A stretch of DNA of 64,000 bases from Prorocentrum cordatum (taxonomy: Eukaryota; Sar; Dinophyceae; Prorocentrales; Prorocentraceae), in the NCBI GenBank assembly GCA_963575745.1, contig CAUYUJ010021660.1:532136-596135 (forward strand), given 5' to 3'. A program made the position numbers and the translations under genes. The notes beneath the pieces are model-generated. The model had not been told where the DNA came from, made no database searches, and saw only the letters and a list, made by a program, of their open reading frames with translations. The number at the start of each line of letters is the position of its first letter. The stretch's first letter is position 1. Shown here piece after piece: positions 31,055 through 39,640 of the stretch.

Positions 31055-31195
31055 TCCCTGGAGGTCTCGACACGTTCCCCAGGATGGGTTTCTCATCCTA
31101 AGCCGTTTTTTGACGGGCCCAGGGCCCAGCGGGGGCCCCCAGAGGCCAAAAATTACGAGAAGCCTCGGTACCGAATTTTTCAAGACGTCGGAGGT
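31055..31195 (+). mobile_element. FAM7 dispersed repeat
   Basis: CGACACGTTCCCCAGGATGG, TTTCTCATCCTAAGCCG and the following AAAAATTACGAGAAGCCTC parallel 55510-55640 (same strand) and the reverse strand of 37187-37330. This establishes a dispersed family of about 140 bp. Termini are not resolved. Confidence 0.55.
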
Positions 31196-31374
31196 CTGGA
31201 CACCGCCGACGCGTCCGGAGGCGAGGCGAGCGCCCCCGCGCTGCCCGGCGGTTCGCTGCCGCGGGCCCTGCCGGCGCTCCTGGCGGCGTTGTCGGCCGCG
31301 GAGGCCGCCGTGGCCGCGGTGGCACCTCCCACCGCGGCGGCCTCCGTCGCGGGCCCCACTGCGGCCGAAGGCGC

Positions 31375-31408
<34 letters not shown>

Positions 31409-31413
31409 TCGTC

Positions 31414-31445
<32 letters not shown>

Positions 31446-31475
31446 CGACGACGACAGCGACGACAACGACGACGG

Positions 31476-31507
<32 letters not shown>

Positions 31508-31640
31508 GCGGCCACGGCCACGGCGACGGCGGCGGCGATTCGGCGACGGCGGTGGCGGCGGCGGCGGCCACGGCGACGATGGGCGGCGACGGCGACGATG
31601 GGCGGCGACGGCGACGATGAGCGGCGACGGCGGCGGCGGC
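31196..31640 (+). CDS. Candidate exon, Ala-rich, running into a GAC/GGC triplet tract
   Basis: G/C-ending codons give GLDTADASGGEASAPALPGG, then an Ala/Leu-rich helix-like part (LPALLAALSAAEAAVAAVAP, then TAAEGAAAA). From about 31378 the frame enters GCG then GAC/GGC triplets and encodes poly-Ala, then Thr. The first about 60 codons are the credible part; the remainder is repeat. No family is recognised. It could be an exon of the same gene as 27690 or 34918, which only transcript evidence can show. Confidence 0.35.
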
Positions 31641-31783
31641 GGCGATTCGGCAAGGCGGTGGGAGCGGGCGGGGAGCGCCGCTCGCGGGGAGCGCTTTGCC
31701 CCCAGAACGGCGGCCACCGCACTGGCCAGCCTGGGCTCGGGGCACAAGGGCCCGCCCAACTGCCCTCCTTCGTCGAAGAAGAG

Positions 31784-31960
31784 AAACGCCATAACCATAA
31801 AACTTTTGGCGCTCCGCGCGGGTTTCTTGGATCCGCGCTGGGCCCACCCCGGCGGCGCCTCCGAAGCCGCCCCTGGCGCGCTCCGCGCGCCAGGGAGGGG
31901 GGTCCAGCGCAGATCCAAGACATCCGCGCGGAGCGCCAAAAGTTTATGTTTATGGCGTTT
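31784..31960. mobile_element. FAM2 inverted-repeat element, best copy
   Basis: 177 bp with terminal arms of nearly 60 bp. AAACGCCATAACCATAAAAC at the left matches the reverse complement of the right end, AGTTTATGTTTATGGCGTTT. Inward, TTGGCGCTCCGCGCGG and GGATCCGCGCTGG continue the pairing. The centre is a further palindrome (GGCGCGCTCCGCGCGCC). The symmetry means both strands show open frames, none of them a gene. No clear target duplication was found. Confidence 0.85.
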
Positions 31961-34778
31961 TTTTCTTCCATACATAGCTCTCAGACAGCGCACTGAGATC
32001 GGCGGCACCAGCTGCACACTGCATCCAGCCCCGCCCTCCCCGGGCGGTGGGGGGGGCGGGCCAGTCCTAGGAGTGAAGGAGAGAGAAAGGCACCCGTGCG
32101 AGCGGAAAACCAACTTTGGTGAGCTGGTCCAGAAGCGCTTCGAAGTGCATCACAGGTTGAGCCAAAGCAGAAGCGCACATAGAAGGAAAGGGCCCACCCT
32201 GCAGGCTCGGTCAACAACATTCCATTGAGCGGTGTTGCAGCCAAGGAGCGAGGGAGAGGGGTGCGTGAAGTAGACCTTGGAGTTAGGGAGAGGAGTGGAC
32301 ATCGGGGCAGACAGCAGGGTCCGAGGGAACCTGCCGCCCAAGAGTCCGCGCCGAGAACGCTCCCACACCCCTTCGGGGCCACCGTGCACATCATCTTGAC
32401 GAGAAGTCGCGCGCAGTAGCGAGGCAACTCCCACCCGTGGGCGCAAGGGACCCTCCGATGGGGGCCCTCGTAGGAGGCCCGACAGGGCCCCTCGGATTCT
32501 TCAATGCTGAGTGGAAGCCCGTCCAAGACCGCCCAGGGAGCTCAAAGTAAGCGCCGCCCCTCCCTCCCCCATCCGACAAGATGCCAGCTCGACCCAGTGA
32601 TCGCGTGTCTCGGCGCTGCGAATGTGTTCCGAGAGCACGTCCCGAATGAAGCCGCGGTCGCAGCACACAGGTTTCCAACATCATTGACAGAAGCGTCGCA
32701 CGCACTGACCCAGCGGAAGCCCAGAAGGGGGGAGTGCGCTGTCAAAAGACCGTTTGGTACGTCGAGCGCGTGCTCTTCACAATGGGGCCTGCTGGGCACG
32801 CTCCCTTGCCGTGCGCACTCGAACCAGAAGCACAGGCTCGTTGCTCCTGGCCATCTCGATCCAACGCTTCGTGACTCCATCGTGACCCACGTCGTGCTTG
32901 GCCGAGAAGTGCGCAGGCCGAGCCGGATCCGTGTCCACGCGCCGTCCCCGTGTTTTTTGGGACGGGGGGGGAGAGTCAGAGAGCCCCGGAGGAGCAGCGA
33001 GCGTGCAGAGCGGGCGAGGGAAGTGACGAAGACGGGCTGCTCTCGGCACCAGGAGCGCGAGGCTCCGCCTCGTTGGCTCCAGAGACCTGCGCCAGGCCGC
33101 CCGGCCCCCAGAGGAGAAACTAATGCGTGCGTACGGGGCGAGCTCTGCCAGCGTTGCCAGCGGGAGGGGGAATTGAACTGGGGCTCGTTCCGCGCGTGGT
33201 TGCAGACGCCGCCTGAGCGACGTCGGAGACGGCGATACAATGTCGCGCTCGTGTGATGCAAGTCCGGAGCTCCCGGTCCGTGCAATAGGCGGCCCCGCGC
33301 AGAGTCGTTGCTCCGCGCACCGAACCACGGATATCGGGGAGAACCTTGTGGCAGGCGAGCCGAGCTCCTCGACCAAACGAAAGCTTGTGCAGAGGCAGGT
33401 GATGCATGCAAGGCATCGGGGCGCTCGTGCTGTATGGCCGCAGCGTGCAGGAGGCCCGGGAGCGCAAAGCTCTCCGCAGGCATCACGTTCGTGCAAGCGT
33501 GGGTTCTCTGAGTGGGCATGGCCGTTCGAGACGTCGCGCACCTGCGCAGTCGGTGCACAGCAGCAGGCCCCGCCCCCGTCTGTGCCGCACAGCCCTGGTC
33601 CCCGGGGCACGCGGCGGCTCGGCAAAAACCACGCGAATGTGCATCTAGAGCAGCGTCGATTTGCACGCGAATGTGCATCAAGAGCAGCGTCGGTTTGCCC
33701 AGTCGACCGGGGCATCAACATCGAGTGGTTGTCTGCCCAGGCACCCATCTCATGGCGGCGAGGAGGATTTGGGTCCCAGTCTGGCGAGTGGAGGCGTCGA
33801 GGTGTCGAGCAATCACCGAGGCCCCCCCGTGGGCTACGCCATGAGCGAAGGCTCATGTGGCCTCAGGGATACCGACAGCAGCGATACTATCACGGGTCTT
33901 GGTTTGGCTAGCGGAGCTCGCAGAACGAGGCCCGTTATTGTTTGGGAAAGATCAGTTGGCATTGAACAAGGCACCCACGTGTTAGGGATTGACATCGTCG
34001 CGGAATTGGACCATATCAGGGGCTGTTGTTCGTACGGCACAGCGTGTCGCTGGGGCAGCCGCCGCGACACGCCAAGCAAGAGTTATTGCTCGTACGTCTC
34101 TCTGTAAGAAGTGCGCGCATACGTGTCTCCTTTCTACGGCCGTGCAGCGGAACGAGCGCGAAGCATCGTCGAAGCAAGCAATGCCGCGCTCGGGGATCCG
34201 GTGGGCTTCGAAATTGTTCCTAACGTGGGTGCCTTGTGCTCTGCTTTGTCGTAAACGCGTGAGGTGTCCAGTGGGCGTGTCGCTAGCTTCAGGCAGTCTC
34301 GAGCTTTTCTGCGGCGGGGTGGTCGAGGCGGTGCGAGGGCTCGGGCTTTCAGAGATGTTGATACTTGTTTGGGAAATCCGAAGGGCGTCCAGGAAGGCGG
34401 TGTCGCTGGAGACGGCCATTGTTCATATCATTCTCGGAGCAGCGAATGCGATGCCGCGATGTCTGCTCTATGGGAGCATGCGCCGAGTATTGGGAGGGCC
34501 TTCGAACAGAATGGTCTGCCCCCACAAGGTCGAGCGGGAACATTGCCAAGGGCAGTACATGAGGCGTTCCAAAAATGGCCTTGCCTTCGAGGATCGAAGG
34601 AGTTGTCATCTCTTCCGCCGCAGAAGGGCGGCGGAAGGTCGGCGGAAGTAAAACGAGGTAGCCTCCGCCGGCGGAAGCCGGCGGAAGGCTGGAGGAAGGT
34701 GGCGGAAGTAGAAAATGCGCCCCCAAGAGATGAAAGCATGATTGGGTTCAGGGGTTCCCGAGTCCGCCACATCTATGG
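31961..34778. other. 2.8 kb of unassigned sequence
   Basis: Composition is ordinary and frames of 150-380 codons exist on both strands, but none shows a domain or consistent codon bias. One fragment (ACVRGELCQRCQREGELNWG, + strand near 33120-33190) looks protein-like. Small features are a 34-bp direct repeat starting CACGCGAATGTGCATC at 33630 and 33664, and GGCGGAAG words at 34618-34710. The gene content may be decayed. Confidence 0.35.
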
Positions 34779-34917
34779 TTAAGTCGGGCATGTCCCTCTA
34801 CATGAGGAATATTCGAAAATAGTCAAAGATAATACGGGGACGTTTTTTTTTAGTATGTTTGACAATTTGAGAATTTGTGTTGACTATTTTTTATGTGTCC
34901 TACATGTCTGACCCTAA
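34779..34917 (+). mobile_element. FAM1 inverted-repeat element, complete short copy
   Basis: 139 bp. The left end TTAAGTCGGGCATGTCCCTC and right end GTCCTACATGTCTGACCCTAA form imperfect terminal inverted repeats. The AT-rich inside has GTCAAAGATAATACGGGGACG, the family core (AATAGTCTGGGGACG in other copies). An exon candidate starts at or just after its right end, and the first bases after it are GC of CTAAG|CTGCC. Confidence 0.75.
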
Positions 34918-36105
34918 GCTGCCACAGAGACGGTCTGCCATGTGGCGCAACCGGGCCTGCCCGCTCAAGCGCCATGGCCGGCCGCGGGGGCGAGGGCACG
35001 CGCCCGCCATGCCGCTCTTCGCCCACCCGCAGCCCTCCTCGGTGCCCCTGGCCGCACGGCCGATCCCCGTGGAGGTGCAGCTCGTGCGGCCGACGCGCCC
35101 CGTCCTCGCCGAGGCCTCGGAGCCGCTGCGGCCCGCCTCGCCGCTGCGGCCGGGCAGGAGGAGGGAGGCGGAGATCTCGCCGCTGCGGCAGGGCACGCCG
35201 CTGCGCCCGCGGGCGCCCCCGCGATGCGGCAGCGCCGGCGCCCTGCTCGCACGGGGCGTCGCCGTCGTGGAGCCCGAGGCCGTGAGGTTCGCGTCGCCCA
35301 TAGGCGGCTGCTCACGGCAGCTCTCGGGATGCGGCACGTCGCGCCCGCAGTCCGCCGCCCCGCCCTCTATGGAGGCCCCGGGGCTGCTGCTGGTGCTGCC
35401 CGCTTGGGCGACCTCGCCGCTGCGGCCAGGGATGGCGCCCGACCGCCACCGCCACCACCTGCCCGTGCGGCCCGCTTTGCGGCAGCAGCCCGCCGTCTCG
35501 CCCACGGTGGAGGCCCTGGGGCCATGCCAGCAGCGGCAGACGTTCACGCCGGCCCTCGCTCCCCAGCAGGTGATCCCTTGGGCTCTGGGCTCCTCCGAGG
35601 AGCTACCGAGGCGAAGCAGCGCGGCATTTGCTCCTGCCGCCAGGGTCCCAGGCGTCTCGCTGCGGCGCTCCGCCAGCTCCGGCGTCTTTTCCGCAGCAGG
35701 CCAGCCCCGATGTGTCCCAAACGTCTCGCTGCGGCGCTCCACCAGCACTGGCGCCTTCCCCACTGGCCAGCGACGCTGTGCCGCGGAGCCCCTGGGCGGC
35801 CTCGGAGAGCCGCTGGCCGCGCCAGTGCCCGCCGTGGCGAGCCCCCTGCGCCACCGGGCTTCCTGCGGAGCGGAGCTTCTGGAGCCAGTGGCGATAGGCC
35901 CCTTGCCGCTCCCGACGCCGGCGGACTCGGCGGCCTTGAGGACCGCCCCGCCCGAGGCTCGGTCCCCCGCGCCGGGGACGCCCGGGCCGCTGGCGGGCCC
36001 AGCGGGCGGGCTGGCCCCGGCCACGCCGAGCCCCCCGCCCGTGAGGCTCGCGCCTCCCGTGCTGAGGCTCCCAGTGCCGAAAGACTCGACGGCCCGGGGG
36101 CGTGA
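34918..36105 (+). CDS. Large candidate exon, Pro/Ala/Arg-rich protein of unknown function
   Basis: This is the best host coding stretch in the window. One frame stays open for nearly 400 codons with overwhelming G/C third positions and a non-periodic sequence. It contains short internal repeats: LRPASPLRPG and SPLRQGTPLRP near the start, and VSLRRSASSGVFSAAGQPRC followed by VSLRRSTSTGAFPTGQRRC in the middle. The latter form two basic R-R-S-x-S units that resemble kinase sites. The frame starts inside the FAM1 right end with no separate start context, so it is likely an internal exon. Codon bias fades at about 36105 before a TGA at 36137-36139. It has no recognised domain and is probably intrinsically disordered. 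The opposite strand is also open for 374 codons but is rich in Gly/Ala/Ser without a similar bias. Confidence 0.55.
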   Translation, partial: AATETVCHVAQPGLPAQAPWPAAGARARARHAALRPPAALLGAPGRTADPRGGAARAADAPRPRRGLGAAAARLAAAAGQEEGGGDLAAAAGHAAAPAGAPAMRQRRRPARTGRRRRGARGREVRVAHRRLLTAALGMRHVAPAVRRPALYGGPGAAAGAARLGDLAAAARDGARPPPPPPARAARFAAAARRLAHGGGPGAMPAAADVHAGPRSPAGDPLGSGLLRGATEAKQRGICSCRQGPRRLAAALRQLRRLFRSRPAPMCPKRLAAALHQHWRLPHWPATLCRGAPGRPRRAAGRASARRGEPPAPPGFLRSGASGASGDRPLAAPDAGGLGGLEDRPARGSVPRAGDARAAGGPSGRAGPGHAEPPAREARASRAEAPSAERLDGPGA

Positions 36106-36299
36106 CTCAATCTGGGGGGCGATGCATGGGGGGGGGTGAAGAGAGGTGCACCTCGCGGGCGCCTCAGGGGCTCTGAAGGGGCCCTCTGGGGACCGTTAGG
36201 GTTCAGTCGGGCACGTCCCGACCTCATGTCACAGGGGCACGAGAGGTGCACGTTGATTTTCGCCCCCCTGTTATGCCCAGACATCTGCCGATGTGATTT

Positions 36300-36495
36300 T
36301 TGTTCGATCCGCGGCCCCAGAGGTCCCGACCTCTTCCCTGGGAGTGGTTTTTCGTCCCAGATCAATCCCAGACCCCCTCGGGTAATGAAAAATCATGACG
36401 GGAGGTTTTTGTATTATTTTCAGCCTCTGGGAGCCCTTACCGGCCCTCGGGGCCGTCAAACAAGCTGGGGGTGGTTTTTCGTCCCAGATCAATTT
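36300..36495. mobile_element. FAM7-related repeat flanked by a 21-bp direct repeat
   Basis: The sequence starting GTTTTTCGTCCCAGATCAAT occurs at about 36342 and 36472, flanking a segment of about 110 bp. That segment contains GTAATGAAAAATCATGACGG and ends its AT part with TATTATTTTCAG. The same segment recurs at 37187-37280. GTAATG to TTTTCAG measures 42 nt in both (36382-36423 and 37199-37240). Confidence 0.6.
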
Positions 36496-36539
36496 CCCCC
36501 AGGTTTTTGAATGTTTTTTTTGGTTCTCGCCTTTCCGGA

Positions 36540-36825
36540 GCCCAGACGGGCCCAACACGGCCCATGAGGTCCCAAAGCTCGTCCCAAGACGGCCCCAGAG
36601 GCCCCCCGAAGAGGCGGAAAACAGTCCAAGAGGGCCCCCAGACGGCCCCAGAGGAGCCCAAAACGGTTCAAAAGGGCCCCAAGACGGCCCAAGAGGGCCC
36701 CGAGAAGGCCCAAGAGGGCCCCAAGACGGCCCCAAGAGAGCCCCCGAGGGCCCAAAGAGGCTCCCACTTTCTGATGGCCCCCGGGCCCGATATTAACGGG
36801 CCCCAGAGGCCGAAAAATCCGTGAG
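36540..36825 (+). repeat. Isolated filler array
   Basis: + oriented CCCCAAGACGGCCCAAGAGG words after a core, TTTTGAATGTTTTTTTTGG. It is the only sizeable filler block in this orientation outside the first 24 kb. A GAA run follows at 36840-36866. Confidence 0.75.
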
Positions 36826-36879
36826 GAGCCGCCGGATCGAAGAAGAAGAAGAAGAAGAAGAAGAAGCGCATCTGCGGAT

Positions 36880-37175
36880 CTCTGGGCGAGAATTGTGCCC
36901 CCCCCCGTGGCGCACAACGCCCGAGGCCCTGTGCTCGCGGCGCGTCTCGGACTGCAGCGACTCGGACTGGCAGAGCGCCGTCCTCGTGGGCTCCGCGCCG
37001 CACTCCCCCGGCGCCCGCGAGCGCAGCGCCAGGGCCGCCGCGGGAGGGGGGCCGCAGCCAGCGGCCCGGGCGGCGGCGCCGCGCCCCACGGCGCCCTCGG
37101 CCGCGGGCGCGGGCGCGGAGCTCGCCGGGGCGGCGGCGGAGGCTGCGGCGGGGCGCGCGCTTCGGCTGCAGGTGC
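36880..37175 (+). CDS. Candidate exon with Ala-rich tail
   Basis: A G/C-biased frame encodes TPEALCSRRVSDCSDSDWQS, then AVLVGSAPHSPGARERSARA, then an Ala/Gly-rich tail ending AGAELAGAAAEAAAGRALRL. It ends at CTGCAG|GTGCACGAG near 37171, which could be a donor. A C9-10 run near 36898-36907 precedes it. The tail resembles that of the exon at 38461 (GAGAELAGLATEAAAV), suggesting an internal duplication or paralogous genes. No domain is recognised. The acidic-serine DCSDSDW segment might be a phosphosite, which is speculation. Confidence 0.45.
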
Positions 37176-37186
37176 ACGAGGGGCCC

Positions 37187-37330
37187 AGACCCCCTCGAGT
37201 AATGAAAAAAACATGACGGGAGGTTTTTCCTAATTTTCAGCCTCCTGGGGCCCTCACCGGGCCTCGGGAGCGTCAAAAAACGACTCAGGATGCAAAGCCG
37301 GTCATGGGGAAAGGGTCGGGACCTCTGGGG
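37187..37330 (-). mobile_element. FAM7 dispersed repeat, inverted
   Basis: Reads as FAM7 on the minus strand: the reverse complement contains TGCATCCTGAGTCGTTTTTTGACG and GGCTGAAAATTAGGAAAAAC, matching 31075-31160 and 55545-55620. The + strand also repeats the GTAATG...TTTTCAG segment of 36382. Confidence 0.6.
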
Positions 37331-37332
37331 GT

Positions 37333-37359
37333 CGACGTAATGAAAAAATCATTACGTCG
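37333..37359. other. Perfect hairpin
   Basis: The arms CGACGTAATGA and TCATTACGTCG (11 bp) flank AAAAA. It lies at the end of the FAM7 copy and may be the join of two inverted ends. Confidence 0.8.
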
Positions 37360-37412
37360 GGGGTCTGGGGACCCAGACCCCGTCGAGCAAGGAGGAAAGC
37401 ATGGCGGGATGT

Positions 37413-37529
37413 CCTGGCATCGCCCGGACGTGTGCATTCTTTTTCTCGGCGCGGACCATCGAGGGGCATCCTTGACCATCGCACGAAACCGAAAAATGCA
37501 CGGGGAATGGACGTCCGAGCGATGGCAAG
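37413..37529. mobile_element. FAM3 inverted-repeat element
   Basis: About 117 bp. The left end TGGCATCGCCCGGACGTGTG pairs with the reverse complement of the right end, GTCCGAGCGATGGCA. The interior GCACGAAACCGAAAAATGC is shared with 30901-31030. It may lie within a transcribed gene, since sequence on both sides is GC-rich, but no frame proves this. Confidence 0.75.
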
Positions 37530-37782
37530 ATGTGTGTTTGGCTATGTTCGGCCTCTCTGGGGGCCCTTGCCCGGGCCTCGGGGCCGGCAGAAAACGGCCC
37601 GGGACGGAGAGACAGCCCCCTCGGGAGGAGGTCGAGGCCTCCAGGGGGTCGACGCGAGGAAGGGAGCATGGCGTCGGGGGGTCATGGGGAGGGGCCTCTC
37701 GCCAGAGTGGCCTGCCGCGCGGGGGCCCGTCGCTCCCCCCCCCCGCACCCCTCCCCCCGCGCGGTCGCTGTGGGCGCGAGGC

Positions 37783-38015
37783 TTGAGTCGGGCCTGTCCC
37801 TCTAGAGGGGGAAGATTCAAAAATAATCCAAAAATAGTCTGGGGACGTTTTTAAATTGTATTTTTTCTGCCATTTTGGAAGATTTTCTGAATATTCAAAA
37901 ATTGTCAAAAAATAGTCTGGGGACTTGTTTAAAATTATTGTTTGTCCACTTTGGAGTATGTTCTGAATATTTGTTCCGTCGCAGATCCCCCTATGGGGGG
38001 ACACGCCCGACGTAA
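37783..38015 (+). mobile_element. FAM1 inverted-repeat element, long copy
   Basis: 233 bp. The left end TTGAGTCGGGCCTGTCCCTC and right end GGGGGGACACGCCCGACGTAA pair as terminal inverted repeats. The interior carries the core AAAATAGTCTGGGGAC twice (near 37834 and 37907) with AT-rich sequence between, so it is a partial internal duplication compared with 34779-34917. Confidence 0.8.
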
Positions 38016-38147
38016 CGCGCGGCGGCAGCAGCGGCCTGCGCGCTCGGGTGTTGCCCCCCCCCCCCCCCCCTCGCGCGCCCCCAGGGGCCGCTTCTTGCCC
38101 CGGGGTCGCTCTTTGGGCCCTCGAGCCGTCGAACCCTCGGCTCGATT

Positions 38148-38330
38148 ACTCCAGATTTCGTAATAAAGGGAGGGGGGTCTCATTTCGGGGGGGGGGTCTC
38201 TTCCAGGCTATCTTGGAGGGCCTGGGGGGGTCTGGGGACGATGTTTTGGAGGGTTCTCCCACGGGGGAGGTCTGAAATGGCTTGTCTTGGAGGGTCCAGA
38301 CCCCCTCCCTTTTATTACGAAATCTGGAGT
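38148..38330. mobile_element. Inverted-repeat element with 33-bp arms (called FAM5)
   Basis: ACTCCAGATTTCGTAATAAA...GGGAGGGGGGTC at 38148-38180 is the near-perfect reverse complement of 38299-38330. It directly adjoins the FAM1 fragment at 38331 and seems to have replaced its left end, so it inserted later or mediated a deletion. The inside has GGTCTGGGGACGATGTTTTGG, reminiscent of the FAM1 core. A nested or recombined FAM1 derivative is possible. Confidence 0.7.
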
Positions 38331-38460
38331 AAGTTCGAAGAGAGTCAAAAAAAATAGTCTGGGGACGATGTTTCGACCGTGCTGGATCATTCTTGAGTGT
38401 GTTTGCATACTTTGGGTCTCTCCTCCAGAATCGGCCTGTAGGGGGGCATGCCCGACCTAA
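38331..38460 (+). mobile_element. FAM1 element lacking its left end
   Basis: It keeps AAAATAGTCTGGGGACG (near 38351) and the right end GTAGGGGGGCATGCCCGACCTAA (ends 38460). The left terminal repeat is missing where FAM5 abuts. Confidence 0.75.
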
Positions 38461-38619
38461 CCCTCGCCCCCGACGACGACGACGACCCTCGACCCTCGAC
38501 CTTCGACCCCGACGACGATGTGTAGCCGAACGGCGCCCTGGGCCGAGGGGGCGGGCGCGGAGCTGGCTGGGCTGGCGACGGAGGCGGCGGCGGTCGCCCC
38601 CGCTGACCTTGCCCTGTAG
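38461..38619 (+). CDS. Candidate terminal exon after a FAM1 right end
   Basis: From the FAM1 boundary a frame encodes PSPPTTTTT, then TMCSRTAPWAEG, then GAGAELAGLATEAAAVAPAD and LAL, stopping at TAG 38617-38619. The last 35 codons use G/C third positions almost exclusively. The tail is similar to that of the exon at 36880-37175. The Thr run comes from a short GAC repeat. It could be the last exon of the gene holding 34918-36105, but phases across introns cannot be verified here. The FAM2 copy 42 bp after the stop would then lie in the 3' UTR. Confidence 0.4.
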   Translation, partial: PSPPTTTTTLDPRPSTPTTMCSRTAPWAEGAGAELAGLATEAAAVAPADLAL

Positions 38620-38660
38620 GCGCCGTGCACCACAGGGGGGGCGTTCAGCAGTCGAGAGCC

Positions 38661-38819
38661 AAGCGACGACATGGACATAGCAACTCCGAGGCCCGCGCAG
38701 AGTCATCGGATCGGCGCTGGGGCCCCCCTGGCGGCGCCTCCGGCGCTGCCCCTGGCGCGTTCCGCGCAATCCGAGAGATTTGCGCGAACATCCGAGTTGT
38801 TATGTTTATGTCATCGCTT
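38661..38819. mobile_element. FAM2 inverted-repeat element
   Basis: 159 bp. The left end AAGCGACGACATGGACATAG pairs with the reverse complement of the right end (TTATGTTTATGTCATCGCTT). The centre GGATCGGCGCTGGGGCCCCC is the family hallmark. Confidence 0.8.
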
Positions 38820-39640
38820 AGTTCACTAATTAAGGAGTCTTAGGAAGCTTCAGACCCTTGAGGATTCCTTACCTGATAAGGGCGGCGGTGATATCATAGT
38901 CGATCTGCGACTGGAGTTCTGACAGCTTCCAGGCTATGGATTCCTTATCCAATTGTTCCTCATCCAATACCCTCACCGTGAACACTTCGGGCGTTTCGTA
39001 ATGGGGGGCGCTCAATGCAGGGATCGACTGGGGCAAAAAAGGGGGCCCCTGGAGTCCCGAAGGTGCACGAGAGGTGATCACTTCTTCCCCGCCCCCGTTT
39101 CTGTTCCCCCATCAGGCAACGTCCGAGCACGGAGGATCCGCAGACAGAGATGTGGAAGACATGGAGGTCCCCCGGCTTGTGCCCAAAATACCTTGGAGAT
39201 CTCAAGTTGCGCAAACACGTTGTTCGACACTCGATTTTCATCTACTAGACGCCTCCGTCGAACCAACGCCGCCCCGGCTCTTTTGGTAGCGCCCGTGAGG
39301 CCGAAGAGTGGGCCCAAGGTACCTGGCCAAGCTATCCGATTATATGTACCTCCAGCCTCTGTGCAGACCCTCGGGGGGAGGACGGGGGAGAGTCGGCGTC
39401 GCGCCCGCGGGGGAGAAGCGAGAAGGGGCAGGCCGTCTCAGAAGGCTCGGAAGCTCTACGGCCTTCTGAGAAGTTTCTGAGCCTTCGCCGAACGCACAGA
39501 GAACCTCTCAGAAGGCCCCCATCGCTCGCCGCCGACTCCTCCTTTGAACTGCGAGCCTCGATCTTCGACCTCGAGGGCCGATCTTAGCCCCCCGGGAGGC
39601 AAGGAAACACCTTCCTGAGGAGGAGGATGTGGGAAATCCT
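38820..39640. other. Unassigned stretch
   Basis: No domain is seen on either strand. 39400-39510 repeats the words CTCAGAAGGCTCGGAAGCTC and CTTCTGAGAAGTTTCTGAGC, which form small inverted pairs and recur near 44750-44850. Confidence 0.4.

Noticed and set aside
33842-34722. Possible gene on either strand (frames of 145-220 codons)
   Set aside because: No domain, no consistent codon bias and overlapping open frames on both strands; left as unassigned.
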